This document shows positions 8,517 through 17,761 of a DNA stretch of 64,000 nucleotides, one piece after another. The notes under the pieces are model-generated. The model saw only the letters and a list, made by a program, of their open reading frames with translations, ran no database searches and was not told where the DNA came from. Position 1 is the first letter of the stretch; every line of letters starts with the position of its first letter. The DNA is from Saccharopolyspora montiporae (lineage in GTDB: Bacteria; Actinomycetota; Actinomycetes; Mycobacteriales; Pseudonocardiaceae), in assembly GCF_015209505.1 (NCBI RefSeq), contig NZ_JADEYC010000019.1:1-64000 (forward strand), in the 5' to 3' direction. The translations under genes were made by a program, and so were the position numbers.

Positions 8517-9283
8517 TCGCACCGCAGCGCTTCGCGGGAACGACCGCGATGATCACCGGCGGCGTGCAGGGCATCGGCCGGGCGGTGGCCGAGCGGCTGC
8601 GCGCCGAATCGGCCGAGGTGGTCCTGGTGGACCGGTCCGAGGCGGTGCACGAGGTCGCCGCCGAGCTCGGTGCGCACGGGGTCGTTGCCGACCTGGAGGA
8701 GTTCTCCGGGGCGACCGCGGCCGCCGAACGCGCCGTGCAGCTGGTCGGACGCATCGATGTGCTCATCAACAACGTCGGCGGCACCATCTGGGCCAAGCCC
8801 TACGAGCACTACGCCGAGGACGAGGTCCGCGCCGAGGTGCAGCGCTCGCTGTTCCCGACGTTGTGGTGCTGCCGGGCCGTGCTGCCGCACATGCTCGACC
8901 GGGGCAGCGGCACCATCGTCAACGTCTCCTCGGTGGCCACCCGCGGTGTCAACCGCGTGCCGTACGGGGCCGCCAAGGGCGGGGTGAACGCGCTGACCAC
9001 CTCGCTGGCCATGGAGGTCGCCGAACGCGGCATCCGGGTGGTGGCCACCGCCACCGGCGGCACCGAGGCCCCGCCGCGGCGGATCCCGCGCGGCCCCGGT
9101 CCGGACGGCGACCGCGAGCGCGGCTGGTTCCAGCAGGTCGTGGACCAGACCACGGACTCCTCGCTGATGAAGCGGTACGGCACCCTGGCCGAGCAGGCAG
9201 GGGCGATCGCCTTCCTGGCCTCCGCCGAGGCCTCCTACGTGACGGGCACGGTTCTGCCCGTGGCCGGCGGTGATCTGGGCTGA
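8513..9283 (+). CDS. benD: 1,6-dihydroxycyclohexa-2,4-diene-1-carboxylate dehydrogenase
   Basis: A 256-residue short-chain dehydrogenase. The cofactor loop is TGGVQGIGRAVAE, the middle motif is NNVGG, the catalytic Ser lies in VNVSSVATRG and the Tyr-Lys pair in VPYGAAKGGVNAL. It oxidises and decarboxylates the benzoate cis-diol to catechol, linking ben to cat. ATG 8513 overlaps the benC stop by four bases. It is the last gene before a strong hairpin. Confidence 0.94.
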   Translation: MIAPQRFAGTTAMITGGVQGIGRAVAERLRAESAEVVLVDRSEAVHEVAAELGAHGVVADLEEFSGATAAAERAVQLVGRIDVLINNVGGTIWAKPYEHYAEDEVRAEVQRSLFPTLWCCRAVLPHMLDRGSGTIVNVSSVATRGVNRVPYGAAKGGVNALTTSLAMEVAERGIRVVATATGGTEAPPRRIPRGPGPDGDRERGWFQQVVDQTTDSSLMKRYGTLAEQAGAIAFLASAEASYVTGTVLPVAGGDLG

Positions 9284-9289
9284 CCCGGC

Positions 9290-9317
9290 ACGGGGGCCGC
9301 GCACCCGCGGTCCCCGT
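9290..9317 (+). terminator. Hairpin between benD and benR
   Basis: A 12-base-pair stem (one G-T wobble) with a CACC loop: ACGGGGGCCGCG at 9290-9301 pairs with CGCGGTCCCCGT at 9306-9317. It starts seven bases after the benD stop. There is no T-run, but actinobacterial terminators often lack one. It would separate benABCD from the next gene, which has its own promoter. Confidence 0.65.
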
Positions 9318-9329
9318 TAGAGTGAACCG

Positions 9330-12029
9330 ATGACCAGCAGGCGACGTGGCCACGCTCCGGTGGGCCGGCAACGCGAGCTGGCCGAACTGGAGCGCCTGCT
9401 GGCCTCGGCCCGCGGCGGCAGCCCCGAGCTCGTGTTCGTGGAAGGCCCGGCCGGCATCGGCAAGACCGCACTGGTCGAGCACTTCCTGGAGCGCCACCAG
9501 CTCACCCCGCAGCGCGGGATCGGGATGCTCTGGGAGCAGACCGTGCGCTTCGGCGTCGTCGACCAGCTGCTGCAGGCCGCACCCGCCGCAGGCCCGGCCA
9601 CCGCGCTGCCCCCGGACACCGCCCCGGTGCAGGCCGCCGAGCAGCTGCTGACCTGCTGGGCCGAGACCGAACCCGAGGCCGTGGTCGTCGACGACGCCCA
9701 CCACGCCGACATCGCCTCGCTGCAGGCCCTGCTGTCGGCCTACCGCCGCACCACCACCCACGAGTTGCTGGTGGTGCTGGTGGTGCGCGACGACCTCATG
9801 CCCCGCGAGCTGCGGCGCGAGCACGTGCTGCGCATCGGACCGCTCGGCCCGGGCGAAGTGCGCACCCTGGCGATGCTGCACTCCGGGCGCGACCTGCCCG
9901 CACCCACGGTGCAGCGGCTGACCGCGCACACCGGCGGCAACCCGGAGTACGTGCGCGATCTGCTCGACGAACTGCCCGCCCGGGCCTGGCTGGATTGGCA
10001 ACCGGTCCTGCCCGCCCCGCGCGGCCTGGCCGCCGAGACCGCCCGGCGACTCGACTCCTGCGGCTACGCCGCCCGCCGCTTCGTGGAGTCCGCTGCGGTA
10101 CTGGGCAGCACGGCCGCGGTGGCCGAGGCCGCCGAACTCGCCGGGATCGACGACGCGGTGCAGGCCCTCGACGAAGCCTGCAGCCACGGCCTGGTCAGCA
10201 CAGTGGCCGGGCACGGCCTGCTGCAGCTGACCTTCGCCAGCCCACTGGTGCACGCCGCCGTGTACGCCTCCCTGCCGCCGCTGCAGCGCAGCGACCTGCA
10301 CCGGCGCGCGGCCGACCGCGCCGAGGACGAGGACGCGCGGCTGTCGCACCTGGTGGCCATCACCCCGCACCCGGACGCGGAGCTGGCCGCCGAACTGGAC
10401 GCGTTCGCCGTGCGCCAGTCCGGGCAGGGCGCCTGGTCGGTGGCCGGCAATGCCCTGCTCAACGCCAGCAGGCTCAGCCCCACCCGCGAGGACCGCGAGC
10501 AGCGCCTGCTGCGCGCGGTGGACGCGATGGTCGGTGCCGGAGACCTCATCTCGGCCGGCGCGTTCGCCCCGCAGCTGGAAGGCATGCCGCCGTCGGCGCT
10601 GCGCGACGCGGTGCTGGGCTACCTGGCCATCCAGCGCGGCCGCGCCGCCGAGGCCGAACTGCTGCTGACCCGAGCGTGGCAGCAGTGCGATCCGCAGCGC
10701 GAGCCGGAGACCGCGGCGCTGATCTGCCAGCGCAGGGTCCTGCACTCGCTGAGCCGCTGGCACGGGCCGGACCTGGTCAGCTGGGGGCGGCAGGCCATGT
10801 CGCTGGCCGATCCGGACGAGCCCTCGGCCGTGGAATCCGAAGCCATCATGGGACTGGGGCTGGCCGCCACCGGAGAACCGCGCCAGGCCGAACGCACCTA
10901 CCGCCAGGTGGTCGAGCGGGTCAGCCGCGGCGCCCAATCGCAGCGGGTGCAGATGGGCAAGGGCTGGCTGGACCTGGCTCTGGACCGCCCGCAGACCGCG
11001 CGCCGCGAGCTGGAAAGCGCCATGCCCGGCGAGTACCGGATGGGGTCCACGCGCATCTCGCTGTGGGCGCACGGCTGGCTGGCCCGCACCCTGTTCGCGC
11101 TCGGCGACTGGGACGAGGCGCTGCAGACCGTCGACCGCGCCGCGGTGCTGCTGCAGGAGAGCGGATTGGACCTGTGCCGCCCGCTGGTGCACTGGACCGG
11201 AGCCCAGATCTACGCGCTGCGCGGGGATTTCGACAGCGCCGAGGCGCACCTGGCGCACACCACCTCGGCGTCCGGGCACAACTACGAGACGATGCTGGCC
11301 CCCTCGTGCATGGCCAAAGCGCACTTCGCCGAGGCCCGTTCGGACTACGAGGGGGTGCTGCGGGCGCTGGACCCGCTGGTGCAGCTGCACCCGCGCAACG
11401 GCATCGACGAGCCGGGTTTCTGGCCGTGGCACGACATCTACGCCAATGCGCTGGTCATGGACAACCGCCCGCAGGAGGCCGACGAGTTCCTGGCGCCCTT
11501 CGAGCAGCTCGCCCGGCAGCGCGAGCACCGGTCCTCGCAGGCGCGCCTGGGCTACGCGCGCGGACGGGTGCTGGCCGCGGGCGGGGACATCGACGCGGCC
11601 AAGGACGTCTTCGAGCGCTCGGTCCAGCTGCTGGCGGCGCTGCCGCTGCCCTACGAACGGGCCCGGGTGCACTTCGCCTACGGCCAGACGCTGCGCCGCG
11701 CGGGCAAGCGCAAGGAGGCCGACGTGGTGATGCAGCGGGCCCGCGAGGCGTACGCGGCACTGGGCGCGGACGCCTACGTGGTGCGCTGCGACCGCGAGCT
11801 CAAGGCCGGCGGGGTCTACGCGCGTCGCGACGCGGTCGACCTGACCGAGCTCACCCCGCAGGAACACGCGGTGGTGCGCCTGGTCGCGGCGGGCGTGACC
11901 AACAAGCAGGCGGCCCAGGAGCTGTTCGTCTCGGTCAAGACGGTGCAGTTCCACCTGACCCGCATCTACGCCAAGCTCGGCATCCGCTCGCGCAGCGAAC
12001 TCGCCGCGCGGTTCCACAGCGGGATCTGA
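9330..12029 (+). CDS. benR: Large LuxR/STAND ATPase regulator (BenR-like, LAL type)
   Basis: The 899-residue product has a P-loop NTPase domain at the N-terminus (Walker A at about residues 39-47, GPAGIGKTA; Walker B-like EAVVVDDAHHAD), a long helical repeat middle and a C-terminal LuxR HTH (LTPQEHAVVRLVAAGVTNKQ, then VSVKTVQFHLTRIYAKLGI). LAL-type activators bind an inducer and ATP. The position directly after benD matches the LuxR-family BenR of corynebacteria, hence the name, which is inferred. TAGAGT (9318-9323) lies six bases before the ATG, pointing to a leaderless transcript of its own. No benK/benE transporter follows. Confidence 0.8.
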   Translation: MTSRRRGHAPVGRQRELAELERLLASARGGSPELVFVEGPAGIGKTALVEHFLERHQLTPQRGIGMLWEQTVRFGVVDQLLQAAPAAGPATALPPDTAPVQAAEQLLTCWAETEPEAVVVDDAHHADIASLQALLSAYRRTTTHELLVVLVVRDDLMPRELRREHVLRIGPLGPGEVRTLAMLHSGRDLPAPTVQRLTAHTGGNPEYVRDLLDELPARAWLDWQPVLPAPRGLAAETARRLDSCGYAARRFVESAAVLGSTAAVAEAAELAGIDDAVQALDEACSHGLVSTVAGHGLLQLTFASPLVHAAVYASLPPLQRSDLHRRAADRAEDEDARLSHLVAITPHPDAELAAELDAFAVRQSGQGAWSVAGNALLNASRLSPTREDREQRLLRAVDAMVGAGDLISAGAFAPQLEGMPPSALRDAVLGYLAIQRGRAAEAELLLTRAWQQCDPQREPETAALICQRRVLHSLSRWHGPDLVSWGRQAMSLADPDEPSAVESEAIMGLGLAATGEPRQAERTYRQVVERVSRGAQSQRVQMGKGWLDLALDRPQTARRELESAMPGEYRMGSTRISLWAHGWLARTLFALGDWDEALQTVDRAAVLLQESGLDLCRPLVHWTGAQIYALRGDFDSAEAHLAHTTSASGHNYETMLAPSCMAKAHFAEARSDYEGVLRALDPLVQLHPRNGIDEPGFWPWHDIYANALVMDNRPQEADEFLAPFEQLARQREHRSSQARLGYARGRVLAAGGDIDAAKDVFERSVQLLAALPLPYERARVHFAYGQTLRRAGKRKEADVVMQRAREAYAALGADAYVVRCDRELKAGGVYARRDAVDLTELTPQEHAVVRLVAAGVTNKQAAQELFVSVKTVQFHLTRIYAKLGIRSRSELAARFHSGI

Positions 12030-12264
12030 GCCCGGGCGCACGACCGAACCGGGCAACGGCGCTGGGCCGACCGCGGGCATCACCGCGTCCTATACGTCCG
12101 ATCGCCCAGGACTATTTGATTCTGTGATCCAGGTCTCCTTGAATGGGCGGATCACGACCACCGGTCCGGCCGGAAGGGCGCATCGCACGCGCCCCGCGCA
12201 CCACCGTCGGCACCGATCCGCTCGCGCAGCAGCGCCAGAACCCGCCGGACACCGGAGGTTTCGC
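12030..12264 (+). other. Untranslated leader before the peptide/nickel ABC operon
   Basis: No convincing gene here. A -10-like GATTCT (12118-12123) would give a leader of about 135 bases. Within it GTCCGGC (12164-12170) can pair with GCCGGAC (12244-12250), whose 3' side lies just before the GGAGG ribosome-binding site. I recognise no known riboswitch. Confidence 0.3.
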
Positions 12265-13797
12265 GTGCCACCACCGCGCATCTTCCACCGCGCAGCCGTT
12301 CTCACCCTCGTACTGGCGCTGGTCGCGGCGTGCGGCGGGATCAATACCGAGGTGGGCGGTTCGGGCGGGGGCGCGTCGTTCCGGTTCGCCTATCCCGTGG
12401 GCCCGAGCCGCTACGACCCGCACCGCGCCTCGTCGAGTTTCGACAACGTGACCCTGTTCCCGGTCTACGACCGGCTGGTGCACCTGGACCCGCAGGCCGA
12501 ACCGATCCCCGGACTAGCCGAAACCTGGCGCTACACCGCCGGCGGCACCCGGCTGGAACTGCGGATCCGGCCGGATCTGCGCTTCCACGACGGGACCCCG
12601 CTGGACGCGGCCGCGGTCAAGTCCAACCTGGACCGGGCCCGCACCCTCGACGGGTCCACAGTGGCCTCCGAACTGGAATCCGTGCGCGCGGTGCAGGCCC
12701 CGGACGCGCGCACCGTGGTGCTGGTGCTCACCGAACCGGACAGCTCGCTGGTCGGCACGCTATCCGACCGCGCGGGCATGATGATCAGCCCCGCCGCGTT
12801 CGACGATCCCGACCTCGACCTGCAACCGGTGGGCGCAGGCCCCTACCGCGTGGTGTCCTACAGCCCGAACGACCGCGTCGTGCTGGAGCGCTTCGACCGC
12901 TACTGGGATCCCGCCGCCGCCCAGGTGCCGTCGATGGTCGTGGCCATCCAGCCCGACAGCACCACGCGGATGAACGCACTGCGCTCCGGGCAGACCGACG
13001 CCGCGCTGGTCGGCGGCAACCAGGTCGCCGAAGCCGGCCTCTACGACCTGCCCACCACCGGGGACTCCACGCTGGCCTTCTACCACCTGCAGCTCAACCG
13101 CACCCGCTCGCACTTCGGCGACCAACGGGTGCGCCGCGCGCTCAACCACGCGATCGACCGCTCGGCCACCATCGACGGCGTCCTGTTCGGCCACGGCGAA
13201 CCCGCCGCGCAACCGTTCCCTGCCGGCTACCGCGCGCACGACCCCCACCTCGGCGACCCCTACCCGCACGACCCGCGGAAAGCCCGCGCCCTGCTGGCCG
13301 AAGCGGGCCTGGCAGGCGGTTTCGACTTCGAGGCGATCGTGCCCACCACCGATCCCGGACTGGCGATCGCGGTGCAGGAGCAGCTCGCCGACGTGGGCGT
13401 GCGGATGCACATCCGCGAAGTGTCCTCCGGCGAAACCGCCGACCTGTTCTACAGCCGCGAACAGGCCGATGCGATGTTCTCGCCGTGGGGCGGCCGCGCC
13501 GACCCGGTGCAGACGTTGTCCCTGCTATACGGCGCGGACGGCTTCGCCAACCCGGGCTCGCACACCATCCCGCGGATCGAGCAGCTCACCGAGCAGGCCC
13601 GGCGCACCATCGACCCGCGGCAGCGCGACGCGCTGCTGCACCGGATCGGCCGGCTGGTCGCCGAGCACGCGCTGGACGTCCCGGTCACCTTCGCCGACAC
13701 CGTCTTCGCGCACCACCCGCGGGTGACCGGGCTACGCGGTTGGCAGTCCAACAAACCCGAACTGCGCGGCATCGACGTGCGCGGATCGGAGGGCTGA
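12265..13797 (+). CDS. ABC transporter substrate-binding lipoprotein (peptide/nickel type)
   Basis: A 510-residue family-5 solute-binding protein. The N-terminus is basic, then hydrophobic, ending in a lipobox (VLTLVLALVAACGG), so it should be a lipoprotein on the outer membrane face. Family features follow: YPVGPSRYDPHRASS, VPVYDRLVHLDP-like region, AETWRYTAGG and QRVRRALNHAIDRS. The start is GTG 12265, with GGAGG six bases upstream; earlier in-frame codons would give a long charged extension before the signal peptide. It heads a five-gene importer operon. The ligand (oligopeptide, metallophore or other) cannot be read from the sequence. Confidence 0.9.
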   Translation: MPPPRIFHRAAVLTLVLALVAACGGINTEVGGSGGGASFRFAYPVGPSRYDPHRASSSFDNVTLFPVYDRLVHLDPQAEPIPGLAETWRYTAGGTRLELRIRPDLRFHDGTPLDAAAVKSNLDRARTLDGSTVASELESVRAVQAPDARTVVLVLTEPDSSLVGTLSDRAGMMISPAAFDDPDLDLQPVGAGPYRVVSYSPNDRVVLERFDRYWDPAAAQVPSMVVAIQPDSTTRMNALRSGQTDAALVGGNQVAEAGLYDLPTTGDSTLAFYHLQLNRTRSHFGDQRVRRALNHAIDRSATIDGVLFGHGEPAAQPFPAGYRAHDPHLGDPYPHDPRKARALLAEAGLAGGFDFEAIVPTTDPGLAIAVQEQLADVGVRMHIREVSSGETADLFYSREQADAMFSPWGGRADPVQTLSLLYGADGFANPGSHTIPRIEQLTEQARRTIDPRQRDALLHRIGRLVAEHALDVPVTFADTVFAHHPRVTGLRGWQSNKPELRGIDVRGSEG

Positions 13798-13800
13798 ACC

Positions 13801-14745
13801 GTGCTGGAACTGGCCCTGCGCCGGATCGGCGCCATGGTCCCGCTGCTGGTGCTGGTGTCGCTGATCGTGTTCGGCCTGGTGCTGCTCGTACCGGGCGATC
13901 CGGCGGTCACCATCGCCGGCGAGGATGCCACCGACGCGCAGATCGCCGCGACGCGGCAGCGCATGGGTCTGGACGATCCGCTGCTGGAGCAGTATTGGCG
14001 CTGGGCTTCGGCGGCCGTGCAGGGCGACCTGGGTACCTCGATGTTCAGCAACCGCAGCGTGTCCGGCGCCATCGCCGAACGCTTCCCGGCCACTCTGTCG
14101 CTGACCGCCATGGCGATCGTGCTCGCACTGCTGGTCAGCGTCCCGGCGGCCATCGCCGCGGCCCTGCACCGCGGCGGCTGGATCGACCGCACCGCGACCC
14201 TGGGCACCGCCGTCGGCGTGGCCATGCCCAACTTCTGGCTCGGCCTGCTGCTGGCCACCGTGTTCGCGCTGCACCTGGACCTGCTGCCGGCCACCGGCTA
14301 CGTGCCGCTGGACGACGCCCCACTGGCCTGGCTGGCGCACCTGCTGCTGCCCGCGGCCACTCTCGGCCTGGCGGCCGCGGCCGAACTGACCCGCCAGCTG
14401 CGCAGTGCGCTCATCGACGTCTTCGACCAGGACTACCTGCGCACCGCGCGGGCGAAAGGACTGCGCGGCGGCAGCGTGGTCACCAAGCACGCGCTCAAGA
14501 ACGCCGCCACACCCGTGGTCACCGTGCTGGGCATGCGGATATCGGTGCTGCTGGGCGGAACCGTGGTCGTCGAGCAGATCTTCGGCATACCCGGGCTGGG
14601 CCAGCTGGCGATCGAAGCGGTGTTGCAGCGCGACCTGCCCATGGTGCAGGGCGTTGTCGTGGTCACCGCGGTGCTGGTCATGCTGGCCAACCTCGCGGTC
14701 GACCTGTCCTACGGCTACTTCAACCCGAAGGTGCGTGCCCGATGA
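13801..14745 (+). CDS. ABC transporter permease (DppB/OppB type)
   Basis: The 314-residue membrane protein shows about six helices, beginning with MVPLLVLVSLIVFGLVLLVP, and the family landmarks GDPAVTIAGEDAT after helix one, YWRWASAAVQGDLGTSMFSN, and the cytoplasmic EAA loop in DYLRTARAKGL. It pairs with the next permease to form the channel. The start is GTG, three bases after the binding-protein stop; its own stop overlaps the next start (ATGA). Confidence 0.93.
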   Translation: MLELALRRIGAMVPLLVLVSLIVFGLVLLVPGDPAVTIAGEDATDAQIAATRQRMGLDDPLLEQYWRWASAAVQGDLGTSMFSNRSVSGAIAERFPATLSLTAMAIVLALLVSVPAAIAAALHRGGWIDRTATLGTAVGVAMPNFWLGLLLATVFALHLDLLPATGYVPLDDAPLAWLAHLLLPAATLGLAAAAELTRQLRSALIDVFDQDYLRTARAKGLRGGSVVTKHALKNAATPVVTVLGMRISVLLGGTVVVEQIFGIPGLGQLAIEAVLQRDLPMVQGVVVVTAVLVMLANLAVDLSYGYFNPKVRAR

Positions 14746-15674
14746 GCACCGATGCCGACGACCCCGCCCGGCGCTGGACCGGCGGCAGCACCACCGACGA
14801 CGATCCGCCGGCTTCCGGTGCGCCGAGCTCGCCGCGCGCGCGGTTCTGGCGCCGGTTCCGCCGCCAGCGACCGGGACTGGCCGCCGCGGTGTTCCTGCTG
14901 GCGCTGACCGGGATCGCCGTGCTCGCACCGCTGCTGGCGCCACTGGACCCCGACGAGCAGAACCTGCGCGACGTGCTGGCCGGCCCGGGCGCGTCCGGGC
15001 ACCTGCTGGGCACCGACCAGTTCGGCCGCGACGTGCTCAGCAGGCTGCTCGTGGCCGGGCGCATCTCGCTGCTGGCCGCCGTGCAGGCCACCGGGGTCGC
15101 GGTGCTGCTGGGCGTGCCGCTGGGCCTGGTCGGCGCCTACCTCGGCGGGCGGTTCGACCGGTGGGTGGTGCGGATCTCGGATGCGTTCATGAGCTTCCCA
15201 CCACTGATCCTGGCGGTGGCGATCGTGGCCGCGCGCGGGCCCGGACTCGGCAACGCGATGTTCGCGGTCGGCCTGGTCACCGCCCCGCGGCTGCTGCGGC
15301 TGGTGCGCAGCGCCGTGCTGTCGGTGCGCGAGGAGACCTACATCGAGGCGGCGCGGTCCATCGGCACCCCCTCCGGGCACATCATCCGCAGGCACGTGCT
15401 GCCGAACGTGCTGTCCCCGCTGCTGGTGCAGCTGTCGCTGGTGGCGGCGTTCGCGATGCTGGCCGAAGCCACGCTGAGCTTCCTCGGCCTCGGCGTGGTC
15501 GCCCCGCAGGCCAGCTGGGGATCGATGCTGCAAGAAGGCGCCCGATTCCTGTCCCTGGCACCGCATCTCGTGGTGCTGCCCGGAATCGCCATCGCCGCAG
15601 CGGTGCTGGCGCTGAACGTGCTCGGCGACGGTCTGCGCGACTCGTTGGGCCGGGAGATTAGGAGCGGACAGTGA
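14742..15674 (+). CDS. ABC transporter permease (DppC/OppC type)
   Basis: A 310-residue membrane protein with an extended hydrophilic N-terminus (about 40 residues, Asp/Pro/Ser-rich), then helix one ([20 protein letters not shown]). The DppC signature [20 protein letters not shown] follows, and then the EAA motif [16 protein letters not shown]. It is the second channel subunit. ATG 14742 overlaps the previous stop, and its stop overlaps the next GTG (GTGA). Confidence 0.93.
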   Translation: MSTDADDPARRWTGGSTTDDDPPASGAPSSPRARFWRRFRRQRPGLAAAVFLLALTGIAVLAPLLAPLDPDEQNLRDVLAGPGASGHLLGTDQFGRDVLSRLLVAGRISLLAAVQATGVAVLLGVPLGLVGAYLGGRFDRWVVRISDAFMSFPPLILAVAIVAARGPGLGNAMFAVGLVTAPRLLRLVRSAVLSVREETYIEAARSIGTPSGHIIRRHVLPNVLSPLLVQLSLVAAFAMLAEATLSFLGLGVVAPQASWGSMLQEGARFLSLAPHLVVLPGIAIAAAVLALNVLGDGLRDSLGREIRSGQ

Positions 15675-16657
15675 GCGTGCTGCAGATCCGGGACCTGGAA
15701 GTCCGGTTCGCCACCGAGGATGGCTGGGTCGTGGTGCTCGACTCGGTGTCCCTGGACGTGCCCGCGGGCACCACACTGGGCCTGGTGGGCGAATCCGGCT
15801 CCGGCAAGACGGTGACCGGCCTGGCCGTGCTGGGACTGCTGCCCGCCCGCGGCTGCCGGATCACCGCGGGCAGCATCCGGCTGGACGGCACGGAACTGCT
15901 CGGGCTGAGCACCCGCGCGATGTCGCGGGTGCGCGGCAACGACGTGGCGATGATCTTCCAGGAGCCGATGACCTCGCTCAACCCGGCGTTCACCGTCGGC
16001 GACCAGATCGCCGAAACCGTGCGCAGGCACCAGGGCCTGTCCCGCAGGCGCGCGCACCAGAGAGCGGTCGCGGCGCTGGACCGGGTCGGCATCCCGGACG
16101 CGGCCAGGCGCGCGCGCAGCTATCCGCACGAGTTCTCCGGCGGGATGCGCCAGCGGGTGATGATCGCGATGGCCGTGTGCTGCGGCCCCCGCCTGCTCAT
16201 CGCCGACGAACCCACTACCGCCCTCGACGTCACCATCCAGGCGCAAACGCTGGACCTGCTGCGCGAGATGCGCGACGAACTGGACATGGCGATGGTGTTC
16301 ATCACGCACGACCTGGGCGTGGTCGCCGAGATCTGCGACCAGGTGGCGGTGATGTACGCCGGGCAGGTCGTCGGCGGCGACGAGGTGCACCGGCTGTTCC
16401 GCAGTCCCCCGCACCCCTACGCCGAAGGCCTGCTCGCCGCGATGCCGCAGGCCGGTGACCCCGCCGCGGAATTGGCCACCATCCCCGGCCGGGCACCGGC
16501 ACCGGGCCGAGCACCGGACGGCTGCCGCTTCCGCACCCGCTGCCCCTACGCGGCACCGGTGTGCGCCGACGACCCCCTGCCCCTGCGCACCGTCGACCCG
16601 GCGCGGTCGACGCGCTGCGTGCGCCTGGACGAACTCCCGCTGCGAGGGCCGCGATGA
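15671..16657 (+). CDS. ABC transporter ATP-binding protein (DppD/OppD type)
   Basis: A 328-residue ATPase: Walker [10 protein letters not shown]-loop [11 protein letters not shown], signature FSGGMRQRV, Walker [13 protein letters not shown] and H-loop ITHD. The C-terminus carries the oligopeptide/dipeptide extension with Cys residues ([14 protein letters not shown]) seen in this subfamily, which in relatives holds an iron-sulfur cluster. The start is GTG 15671, overlapping the previous gene; the stop overlaps the next ATG. Confidence 0.94.
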   Translation: MSVLQIRDLEVRFATEDGWVVVLDSVSLDVPAGTTLGLVGESGSGKTVTGLAVLGLLPARGCRITAGSIRLDGTELLGLSTRAMSRVRGNDVAMIFQEPMTSLNPAFTVGDQIAETVRRHQGLSRRRAHQRAVAALDRVGIPDAARRARSYPHEFSGGMRQRVMIAMAVCCGPRLLIADEPTTALDVTIQAQTLDLLREMRDELDMAMVFITHDLGVVAEICDQVAVMYAGQVVGGDEVHRLFRSPPHPYAEGLLAAMPQAGDPAAELATIPGRAPAPGRAPDGCRFRTRCPYAAPVCADDPLPLRTVDPARSTRCVRLDELPLRGPR

Positions 16658-17754
16658 CCGACGGCAGTGCGACCACCACCGACACCGAGGACGCGGTACT
16701 GCGCGCCGAGAACCTGTCGGTGAGCTTCCCGATCCCGCGCGGCGCGCTGCGCCGCACCGGCAGGCTCACCGCGGTCTCCGAGGTGAGCCTGGCCCTGGCA
16801 CCGGGCGAAGTCCTGGGCCTGGTCGGCGAATCCGGCTCCGGCAAGTCCACCACCGGGCGCGCCCTGCTGCGGCTGGTCGAACCGGACAGCGGGACGATCC
16901 TCCTGCGCGGTACCGATTTCACCGCGCTGCGCGGCGACCGGCTGCGCCGCGCCCGCAGGCACGTGCAGATGGTCTTCCAAGACCCCTACTCCTCACTGGA
17001 TCCGTCCATGGTGGTCGCCGAGAGCCTGGGCGAACCGCTGCACGTGCACGAACGGCTCACCCGCGCGCAACGCCACGAGCGGGTGCGCGAACTGCTGCGG
17101 CTGGTCGGGCTCGCACCGCAGCACCTGGAGCGCTACCCCTACGAGTTCTCCGGCGGGCAGCGCCAGCGCCTGGCCATCGCCCGTGCCTTGGCGACCGGGC
17201 CGGACGTGCTGGTCTGCGACGAGGCCGTCTCGGCGCTGGACGTGTCCACGCAGAACCAGATCATCAACCTGCTGGAGCGGCTGCGCACCGACCTCGGCAC
17301 CGCCTACCTGTTCATCTCGCACGACCTGTCCGTGCTGCGCAGGCTCGCGCAGCGGGTCGCGGTGATGTACCTGGGCGGCATCGTCGAGCAGGGCCCGGCC
17401 GAACGCGTCTACACCGCCCCGGCGCACCCGTACACGAGGGCGCTGCTCTCGGCGGTTCCCGTGCCCGATCCCGCGCACCGCGACCGGCACCGCACCATCC
17501 CGGCCGGTGATCCGCCGGATCCCGCCGCCCCGCCGGGCGGCTGCCCGTTCCACCCGCGGTGCGCGTTCGCGATGGACGTCTGCCGCACCGAGCGCCCCGC
17601 CGAAACCCCGGTCCTCGGCGGCGGAACGGTGCGCTGCCACCTGCACACCAGCGGACCGGGGCTCGGCGGGAACCCGCTGCCCGACCCGGACGCGGCACTG
17701 GACCCCACCGGCCCGCCTGGCGCAGAATCGCCCCGCCACGACCCGGGGAGTTGA
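16654..17754 (+). CDS. ABC transporter ATP-binding protein (DppF/OppF type)
   Basis: A 366-residue ATPase that pairs with the previous one: Walker A GESGSGKSTTGRA, Q-loop VFQDPYSSLDPS, signature FSGGQRQRLAIARAL, Walker B VLVCDEAVSALD, H-loop ISHD. The C-terminal CPFHPRCAFAMDVC segment is the same Cys-bearing extension. ATG 16654 overlaps the previous stop in ATGA. It completes a full peptide/nickel-type importer. Confidence 0.94.
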   Translation: MTDGSATTTDTEDAVLRAENLSVSFPIPRGALRRTGRLTAVSEVSLALAPGEVLGLVGESGSGKSTTGRALLRLVEPDSGTILLRGTDFTALRGDRLRRARRHVQMVFQDPYSSLDPSMVVAESLGEPLHVHERLTRAQRHERVRELLRLVGLAPQHLERYPYEFSGGQRQRLAIARALATGPDVLVCDEAVSALDVSTQNQIINLLERLRTDLGTAYLFISHDLSVLRRLAQRVAVMYLGGIVEQGPAERVYTAPAHPYTRALLSAVPVPDPAHRDRHRTIPAGDPPDPAAPPGGCPFHPRCAFAMDVCRTERPAETPVLGGGTVRCHLHTSGPGLGGNPLPDPDAALDPTGPPGAESPRHDPGS

Positions 17755-17761
17755 TCGACGA

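Noticed and set aside
9290..9317. Hairpin considered as a riboswitch or operator
   Set aside because: It is a simple strong stem-loop right after a stop codon with a separate promoter following, so a terminator is the simpler reading.
8949..12083. 1044-codon minus-strand frame opposite benR
   Set aside because: Antisense shadow of the LuxR ATPase gene, typical of high-GC DNA; no recognisable domains.
12143..12451. Plus-strand frame in the leader of the ABC operon as a leader peptide
   Set aside because: It runs through into the binding-protein gene out of frame and shows no leader-peptide pattern.
12330..14740. Upstream part of a very long frame ending in the second permease
   Set aside because: Only the C-terminal portion from 14742 encodes a protein; the rest is an out-of-frame reading of the binding protein and first permease.
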